26,499 bases of DNA from a virus, in IMG/VR virus record IMGVR_UViG_3300004477_000129, positions 1 through 26,499 of that record; one strand, 5' to 3'. The notes beneath the pieces were generated by a model. It was given only the letters and a program-made list of their open reading frames with translations, made no database searches and was not told the origin of the DNA. This document shows, piece by piece, positions 6,583-14,200 of the stretch. The stretch's first letter is position 1. Each line of letters opens with the position of its first letter. The position numbers and the translations under genes are program-made.

Positions 6583-9500
6583 TTAGAAAGCCCTCTTTGT
6601 CTTGAATCGATATGCCCAACTGGCAGCAGTCAAACTGTTGCCAGTGGCCCCAGAAGTCGCCTGACCGATTACCGCCGCAGTAGACCCAGTCGTAATCTGA
6701 ACAGAATTGCGTCTCTTGGTTTTAGGATAAGGGGAGTACACTGATGTCTGAACATATGCCCACGGTTCTGTCACAATATCCCCGACTACAACGGACGTGT
6801 AATTAGTGTCGGGAATCAAGCACATGATTTCAAACGAGGAATCATATAGCGTTGTTCCAAGATTATGGGCCTGTGATAATGTAACACCAGTAGACGGCAG
6901 GGTGTTGGTCCACGGCGAAACAAAGGCGCCATTGAGCGCATACGATATTACCGAAGTGGTTCCACCAAAGTTAGTCGCAATTTCGCCGATGTACTGCTTC
7001 AATGAAGGAGTCATCTGAGGCGGACCACCAGTATTAGTTCCGCTGACCGACCCGTTGATTCCCGAAATTGAGTACATCAAGTATGTCGACGTGTTGAACC
7101 AATCCGAAGCATAGCCAGGCGTAGTAATAGACGACGCAGCTACTGGAGCAGTATATGCAACACCACCTGGGTTTTTACAATATGGCAGTAGTTCGAATTC
7201 GTCGAATGAACCCGTAAAATACGTCAACACTGTGGCTAGGTTGGCCTGGCCAAGGGTCATTGACGTGATGCCACAAATGCTCTTCGTTGACGTTGCAATT
7301 GTTGAATCCAGCACACCATTGAAGTATGCGTAATATTTACCGGAGATCGGATCGAACGTTACTTCGAGGAAGCCCCAAGTTGTGGCGGACACTGTATTGC
7401 TGCCAACAACTGCAGAAGCGATGTCCCATGAGGAACCCGTCGAGGATAGGTAATAAACGAATTTGCCCGATGAGTTGATGGTAACAGTCAAGCCGTAGCC
7501 AGCCGCATTCACCGCGCTCATTAGGCCATAAGCGGTCGTGGCTGAGTTTGGGTACACCCAAGTGCGCAGGGCCCAACCACCGATGCCGTTTCCGTAACCG
7601 TTGCCGAGCGATGTGAACGCTGTCGATTTCGCGTATTCCGTTGTGCCGTTTAGAACGGCGCCAGTGCCGCTGCCACCGAGGCAGGATAACCCGAATTTGC
7701 CTGCGGGCACATTCGACGAGCCGGCATATCCCGTTGTCGTCCACAGATTACCGAAGTCGTCTGTGATTGTTCCGGTCAAATCAAACTCGAAATGCAGCAG
7801 CGATTGGGCAGACTGGTTCCATGTTGGTCCAACCTGAGGCGGAGCCTGTGTGGTTCCAAGTGTGATGGCAGTCGGCGATACATATGTGGCGTACACGAAG
7901 TTCGTCGCGTTGTACGCCAATGCGCTGCCGGTCTGGTTGGTTGTGATCTGCGAATATAGATCAACCGCACCAGTGGAATTCTGGCCGGCGGCGAATGTGA
8001 TCACGAAGTTGGGATTGTTGCCGCCCGCGTAAAGCTGGAAGGATGTTCCACCAGTTGGCGAATATAGATATGCCGCCTTACCCGTGGAATCCTGCTTGCC
8101 TTGAATTACAGTCTGACGGACATCTGCTGGGTTATTGGAAATCGGATTCACGACTTCCCAACGATTGTTCGTCTTGTTGAGAATTGCAATCACTTCTTGG
8201 TTCGGATTGATGTCATACGACTCAATCGGATTGCCACCAAACTTCGTGACGGTATTGGCGCCATTGCCATCTGGATTGAACTGTAGAGGATAGTTGTTGC
8301 TGAACGAGTCGGCGACTGTCACATATCCACCAGAACCAGCGATGCCGGTGCTTGGGAACATGATGACTTGACCGGAGCTGTTAGCGCCGACCGCAATGCT
8401 GGTATACATCGGATTGAAATTGCTGGTATATGTGTAGTTCGTCCAGGCGTATCCATCCTTGGAGATCATGTACTTATTCGAAGAACCACCAGCAATCGCC
8501 AAGAAGTAAGAACCAGTCCACTTAACCATGTTAACAGCAATTGACGTCGGCAACACACGCTTGACCCATGTTACTCCGTTGTCCACCGATAGAGCATAGA
8601 AGCTCTGAGCAGTCGATGGGAAGCAAACGAATACGCCATTTGCGCCATAATCACCAGCACACCAACCAACAGTGTTGTCCGGCATTGTGCGAAGAACCCA
8701 GTTGGCAGTCAGGCCAGTCGTTGAAGAGGCTGCGATGTTGTTGGCACTAAGAGCCACGAATGTGCCGTTGCCTTGAATCAACCCCTGCCAATACGCGGAG
8801 GCCGGCATATTGGCTGCAGTCCACGAGCTACCATTCGACGAATATTGGAACACGCCAGTATTCGCCGGAGCGCCTAACTGATTCTGAATGGTTCCGAAGA
8901 TCGAGCCGTTGAACGAGCAGAAGTCCCAGTTGTTCGTATTGGCCCCGGCCATGCCGGCGTTCGCCCACACTTGACCGTTGGCTGAATACATGCAGGTGTT
9001 ACCGCCATTGGGAGTAGCTACGAATACGCCGTTGCCGTATTGCACCTGACGGATACCCTGGGCGCCATTGAACGTAGTAGCGGATTGAGTCCACGTATTA
9101 GCATCGGCCGACCACCATGCAGTCGGAGTGCCAAGGCCAGCGTCTGAAATGGCAACGAACGTGCCGTTGCCGTACGCGACACTAAAATTGGTCGTGTTGG
9201 AGATAGTGGTGTTACCAGGAACGAAGGAAACCGCGACGTTCGTTGAGAAATTGGTGGTAACGGTATTAGTCGAACGGAACGAAAGAGCTAGGCCATCATA
9301 AAGAGTGGCGTAGTTTGATGGGGCGTATGTGGCCTGAATATACGAGGTGTTGCTGTTCGTGGAATTGGCGACTACCCAAGGCTCCTGGATAGACGATGGA
9401 TTTAACACTTCCGCATATGATGGAAGCGCGTGAGACGATTCAATTACAACTTCGTATTCGCTGCTACCCTGAAGATCGCCCCCAGAAAGCGGCAATCCAC

Positions 9501-10806
9501 CTTTTTTAGTCAACGGATAAGAATTGCCAATAGCAGATACTGGAACAGGAGCAAACGCGAGCATCGTCGTGGTTGCGTTAGCCGTCTTGCCTCCGACAAG
9601 AATTGTATTCGACGAGACAATTGTCGAAAAATTCTGAAACACTGTAGGGTTGGCCAAATATCCAGTAACAGCCGATGGAATAACACGGGAGAACCAATTG
9701 CTGCCATTGTCTCGGCTGATATACATCAATTGGGTATTACCGTAACTCGAGCTGGTTACAGTGGCATAGAACACTCCATTTGCTCCAACCAAATTCCAAC
9801 CGGGACCAGTCGAATTAGTTGCAGAAACCGATGGGAAATTCGCGACACCGTAACTATTTCCAATTTGGTAAGCAGCACTCTTGGTGGTCCAAGCTGCTCC
9901 TCCGGTCGGATTAGAGGAGGTTGCTACAGTCTGGTTGTTGGAAAGGGCGAGCCACACGTTTCCGTTCCAAGCAATAGCTTGCCAATTGCCAGAAGGTGGC
10001 GTTCCAGCAGGTGCCCACGCTGCGCCATTGGCAGTATATGCAATCAGTCCATTTGCAGAAAAGGCAGAGTTGGTGGAAGCCACGGCAACTGCAAACGTTC
10101 CATTGCTGGCACAAATCCACCCAGGGCGAGCCGAGGTAGGCATAGTGGCTGAACACTGGGCCCAGGTAACTCCACCGTTTTGGGTATAGTTGGCGGCAGA
10201 CCCAGCATACTCAACGATTGTAACGTTGGAACCAACGGCGGCGATTCCGCCCCACGTCTTTCCGGAGTTAAACGTCTGGCCACCAGCAGTCCACGACGTT
10301 CCATTCGATGAATACATTGTGTTGGTGGAAGCGCCGGTTGAAACAGCCACAAGAGTTGTGCCGTTGGAACAGACCCAGCCCCACGCGAGGTTGCCAGCAG
10401 GGGTCTGCGCAGTCCACGACGTTCCATTCGAAGAAGTAGACACAGTTCCGTTGCCAGAAGAATTCGCTCCAACAACAACGAATACGCCGTTATGATTCAC
10501 GGCCGACGGATAAACATACCCGCTATAGGTATTGAATTGGCCGACCTGATTCGAGCTGACACCAAGATTATAAGTCGTGGTGCCATTCAACACCAACCAA
10601 GCGTTATTAGAAGTATTGGTATTCGGAATACGAACCAGAAGCTGCTGACCGTCGTTCGGAACCAATGTGTTATTTGATGCTAGGTAATAATCGCCACCAT
10701 CCCACGTGCACTTCGCAAATACAGCGCCGTTAGACGAACCGCTGCTGCCGCTGCCCAGCGGAGTTCCTAAAGTTTGTCCAATGAAGGCACCCGAACGATC
10801 AGTCAT
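6583..10806 (-). CDS. Large tail protein with two beta-propeller-like regions and a LamG-like domain
   Basis: A 1407-residue protein, probably a virion adhesin. Residues about 100-425 and 540-830 each contain about six imperfect repeats of the form NGxFVAxx...YSSNGxxWT. Examples are HNGVFVVVG, SSNGTSWTAQTP and YISRDNGSNWF in the first, and GNGTFVAIS, YSSNGSSWTA and SKDGYAWTN in the second. Repeats like these resemble Asp-box/BNR-type blades and suggest two tandem beta-propellers. Residues about 1003-1221 look like a concanavalin/LamG fold: LLHFEFD, DDFGN, FGLSCL, WVYPNS, a repeat-free beta core, GKYYAYFNG, then GSFDEFELLP. The C-terminal 185 residues are unrecognised. Propellers and LamG domains often bind glycans, so binding of a host surface sugar is a fair inference. 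The gene follows a small beta protein by a double stop (TAATAA) and precedes the DUF4376-like protein. No catalytic set is visible. Confidence 0.75.
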   Translation of the reverse strand: MTDRSGAFIGQTLGTPLGSGSSGSSNGAVFAKCTWDGGDYYLASNNTLVPNDGQQLLVRIPNTNTSNNAWLVLNGTTTYNLGVSSNQVGQFNTYSGYVYPSAVNHNGVFVVVGANSSGNGTVSTSSNGTSWTAQTPAGNLAWGWVCSNGTTLVAVSTGASTNTMYSSNGTSWTAGGQTFNSGKTWGGIAAVGSNVTIVEYAGSAANYTQNGGVTWAQCSATMPTSARPGWICASNGTFAVAVASTNSAFSANGLIAYTANGAAWAPAGTPPSGNWQAIAWNGNVWLALSNNQTVATSSNPTGGAAWTTKSAAYQIGNSYGVANFPSVSATNSTGPGWNLVGANGVFYATVTSSSYGNTQLMYISRDNGSNWFSRVIPSAVTGYLANPTVFQNFSTIVSSNTILVGGKTANATTTMLAFAPVPVSAIGNSYPLTKKGGLPLSGGDLQGSSEYEVVIESSHALPSYAEVLNPSSIQEPWVVANSTNSNTSYIQATYAPSNYATLYDGLALSFRSTNTVTTNFSTNVAVSFVPGNTTISNTTNFSVAYGNGTFVAISDAGLGTPTAWWSADANTWTQSATTFNGAQGIRQVQYGNGVFVATPNGGNTCMYSANGQVWANAGMAGANTNNWDFCSFNGSIFGTIQNQLGAPANTGVFQYSSNGSSWTAANMPASAYWQGLIQGNGTFVALSANNIAASSTTGLTANWVLRTMPDNTVGWCAGDYGANGVFVCFPSTAQSFYALSVDNGVTWVKRVLPTSIAVNMVKWTGSYFLAIAGGSSNKYMISKDGYAWTNYTYTSNFNPMYTSIAVGANSSGQVIMFPSTGIAGSGGYVTVADSFSNNYPLQFNPDGNGANTVTKFGGNPIESYDINPNQEVIAILNKTNNRWEVVNPISNNPADVRQTVIQGKQDSTGKAAYLYSPTGGTSFQLYAGGNNPNFVITFAAGQNSTGAVDLYSQITTNQTGSALAYNATNFVYATYVSPTAITLGTTQAPPQVGPTWNQSAQSLLHFEFDLTGTITDDFGNLWTTTGYAGSSNVPAGKFGLSCLGGSGTGAVLNGTTEYAKSTAFTSLGNGYGNGIGGWALRTWVYPNSATTAYGLMSAVNAAGYGLTVTINSSGKFVYYLSSTGSSWDIASAVVGSNTVSATTWGFLEVTFDPISGKYYAYFNGVLDSTIATSTKSICGITSMTLGQANLATVLTYFTGSFDEFELLPYCKNPGGVAYTAPVAASSITTPGYASDWFNTSTYLMYSISGINGSVSGTNTGGPPQMTPSLKQYIGEIATNFGGTTSVISYALNGAFVSPWTNTLPSTGVTLSQAHNLGTTLYDSSFEIMCLIPDTNYTSVVVGDIVTEPWAYVQTSVYSPYPKTKRRNSVQITTGSTAAVIGQATSGATGNSLTAASWAYRFKTKRAF

Positions 10807-10809
10807 TTA

Positions 10810-11175
10810 TTAAGCGCTCCGAATCACATAGCCGGTGATATTAACAGTGTTAGCAGTGTCTGTGGCGGCCCAAACCCCCAGAGTATTAGCAAGCATGATG
10901 CCGGCCATGACCTGTACCGTGGAATTGGAGGCCAACGTGAACCGCTGGATATTGGTGTTGGTCGTAGCTCCGGCACTCGACGCCCCGACCGATAGGGTCA
11001 GCGTATGAGAAGATGTATCAAAATTACAGGCATAGAGAACAATCTCGTCACCCTGACCGACAGCGTTATTAGCGCTGGATACGTGAATAGCTGTTCCGGT
11101 TGTGATCGTAGTGTTGGAGACCAGCACCGGGGCGCCGTATGGTCCGGCCGAAAGTGCGATTTTCTGAATTGACAT
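10810..11175 (-). CDS. Small beta-rich virion protein of unknown function
   Basis: A 121-residue protein predicted to be nearly all beta strand. It has DEIVLYACNFDTSSHTLTLS at about 43-62, a middle strand ending in STVQVMAGIMLANTLGVWAA, and a final VNITGYVIRSA. I have seen this arrangement (LYA.N.....TLT, a short loop, GYV.R at the C-terminus) in small hypothetical proteins next to phage tail-fibre and structural genes, but know no function. It may decorate a fibre or the capsid. Its own late-promoter-like element lies at 11199-11206 and a good AGAGGG ribosome-binding site is 6 bases before the ATG. It could therefore be expressed independently of the giant fibre gene upstream. Confidence 0.6.
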   Translation of the reverse strand: MSIQKIALSAGPYGAPVLVSNTTITTGTAIHVSSANNAVGQGDEIVLYACNFDTSSHTLTLSVGASSAGATTNTNIQRFTLASNSTVQVMAGIMLANTLGVWAATDTANTVNITGYVIRSA

Positions 11176-11198
11176 AGTCTACCCTCTATTGAATGCTT

Positions 11199-11206
11199 TA
11201 TTTAGG
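11199..11206 (-). promoter_or_regulatory. Late-promoter-like element CCTAAATA
   Basis: The minus strand reads CCTAAATA, six of eight bases matching TATAAATA. It overlaps the stop of the giant fibre gene and ends 23 bases before the ATG at 11175, a spacing similar to that of two other elements in the window. Confidence 0.45.
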
Positions 11207-14200
11207 AGTACCAAATCATCGCAAGCCGCGGATTGGCCGTGATTTGAGCGCCTTGAACGAATAGGTTGCCTGAGCTATCGATTGAAGTGTTGCCGGCAAA
11301 CGTAGCGGCAGCGGTAACCGTAACGTTGGCTGCTGTGAATGTGTTGGCCTGTAAGTTGCCGACGACATTGGCAGACGCCAAAGTGTTATTAGCCCCAGTC
11401 AAGTACGTGTTCGAAGCAACAGACAACAACGAACCATTTAGGCCCAAGCCCTGGCTAAACACAATGTTAGCTGCCGAAGCCCCGCCATCCATTGACAAGA
11501 TTTGGCCGACACCACTGAACTTCAGGTTGGCGCCTGAGAACACCACGTTCGATGAAATTGTCTGAGATGGAGCACTAGCCAGCAACACATAGTTGCTTAG
11601 GTTGGCTGTTAACTGGGCGGAGTTCACAAAGTTGGCGGCGGCCTGTCCACCCAAGTTCGTGGCGTTGTTCGCCGTCAGGTTAGCCGCACCTGATACGGTG
11701 ATGTTGGTGAATGTTCCGTTAGCAGCGGTTAGAGTATTAGCTTGGAAGCTTGTTTGAACGTTGGCCGAGACAAACGTCACATTCGCCCCAGTAAAGGTCA
11801 CGTTTGCGCTAATGGTCTGGTTGACTGCCCCTGCCAACAGATGGTAGTTGCTCAAGTTCGATGTCAACTGCGCCGAGTTCACGAAGTTGGCAGCAGCTTG
11901 GCCACCTAAATTTGTGGCATTGTTGGACGTTAAAGCAGCTACGTAAGTGGCGAAGTTGCTATTAGCGGTATAGAATGCAGGAAGCTGACCACCAAAGTTG
12001 GTGGCGTTGTTCGCAACCAAATTGGCCGTTCCCGAAACGTTGATGCCGCTGAAGGTAACGTTGGCTCCAGAGAACGTGACGTTGGAAGTCACGGCCTGGT
12101 TCGTGCCGCCGCCGAGCAACATATAATTGTTCAAGTTCGACGTCAACTGCGCCGAGTTCACAAAATTGGCGGCAGCCTGTCCACCTAAGTTCGTTGCGTT
12201 GTTCGCTGTTAGAGCCGCCACATAGGTTGCGAAGTTGCCGTTCGCGGTATAGAATGTTGGGAGCTGACCGCCGAAGTTGGTGGCATTGTTCGCTGTGATA
12301 TTTGGCTGCGATGCTGTCTGAAGTGTGCCGAACAAATTATTCGAGTACACATTCGCCCAATTGTTGGTGGCAGCCCCCAAATTCAACGTGTTGTTGGCGG
12401 CTGGTGTGATGGAAATGTTCGGCTGCCAGGAGGTCGTCGCATTATTATACAAGAACGTATAAAGAGCAACGCCCGCGTTATTGCCTAACTGCAGACCGCC
12501 ACCGTTCAAAGCGACTGAAGTATTGGAATTCCAACCGATATCCAGAACCAAATCGTTGGTCATCACAGCAGTAGAATTCAGGATCGTTGTGTTGCCTGTC
12601 AAGTACAGGTTGCCAGTTACCACCAAGTTGCCACCAACGGTAGCGCTTCCGGAAATCGCCAAGTTAGCTGCCGAGACAACACCGGAAGCCGTCACGTTGG
12701 CCGCAACGATGGTGTTGGCTTGGAAATTGGCAGTCACGTTGGCCGAAGCAAACGTAACGTTGGCGCCTGAGAAGGTGACGTTGGCACTGATAGTCTGATT
12801 GACTGCACCTGCCAACAGATGGTAGTTGCTCAAGTTTGATGTTAGCTGAGCAGAGTTCACAAAGTTGGCAGCAGCCTGGCCGCCAAGGTTCGTGGCGTTG
12901 TTCGCTGTCAGTCCTGCTACGTAAGTTGCCAAGGATCCGTTTGCGGTATAGTACGCAGGGAGCTGACCACCAAGGTTCGTGGCGTTGTTCGCGACCAGAT
13001 TGGCCGCCCCAGTGACGGTCAACGCGGCAAGAGTAGCAGCATTCGCTTGGAAAGTGGATGTAACGTTGGCCGAAGCAAACGTGACGTTGGCCCCTGAGAA
13101 AGTGACGTTTGAAGACACGGCCTGGTTTGTGCCGCCGCCCAACTGAACAACAGCCGCGTTGGATGCATAGTACGTTGCTGCCTGGCCGCCCAAATTCGTG
13201 GAATTGTTGGCCAGCAACACGGTTCCAGAAATCGTGCCAGCCACCACCAAGTTGCCAGCGACGTTTGCGTTGGAATTGAACTGGACAGTATTGGCGCCAC
13301 CATCAACCGATAGAGTGACCGTGTTGGCGTGGAATGTAATAGCGGTCACAGTGGCATTCGAAAACACATTTGCGATCGGCGCAGCAGTGTTGCCAACCGT
13401 AATTGAATTATTGACAATGACGTTGCGGCTGGACCAAATATCGCGACCAAACACATCAGCGCCATTGGCTGTGATGTTGCCTGTGGTAACAATCGTGCCA
13501 TTGACTGTGACGCTTCCGTTGACGACGCCACCAGTGTTGGAATTCAATGGAGTATAGGTCAGAAGAGGCTGATATCCATTGGCCGCAACACCACCGAGGT
13601 ACAACGAATTGTTAGCTGTGATGTTCGTGTTGCCAGTAACCGACAAGTTGCCGCTGACCAACAGGTTGCCGGCAACGTTGGCGTTCGATGTGATCTGAAC
13701 GGCATTAGCTGCTCCATCCACACCGATCGATACAACGTTGGCGTGGATAATGAACGCGGTATTCGTTGCGGTGTTGACGTATACGTTCGCAACCCACGAA
13801 GACGACGACGCGTTAATCAAGCCGAGCTGAGCAACGTTATTGGCTTGGAAAGTATTGGCAGTTACCGTGGCGGAGCTGATAGCAGAGACGTTGGCTGAAC
13901 CCGGATTCCATGAATTGGTGTTGCCGTTATAAACCATCAACTGGCCATCAACTGGCTTCGTGTTAGCTACGATTGTATTGCCAGGCAGAACAAGCACAGC
14001 AGTATTGCTTAACGTCACATTGCCCGAATGGGCTGCGGTTCCAACAAATGTGGTATTCGCCGTCACATTTAGAGTCGTGCCAGTGATATTCGCTGTAGCA
14101 GAAGATACCGTGAACGCGGTTGTGTTGATAGTTGCCGCAGCACCAGTGATCAACGATGTGCCTGTCAGGGTCGCGTTGGATAGCTGTGCGTTAGCAAGCG

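Noticed and set aside
6581-6619. Upstream TTG start giving the DUF4376-like protein 13 extra residues
   Set aside because: It would overlap the preceding gene by 37 bases; the ATG at 6578-6580 begins 2 bases after that gene's stop, as elsewhere in the window.
9430-10152. Plus-strand ORFs over the propeller protein, and similar ones at 14313-15017 over the fibre
   Set aside because: They are antisense shadows of repetitive coding sequence; their repeats mirror those of the minus-strand protein.
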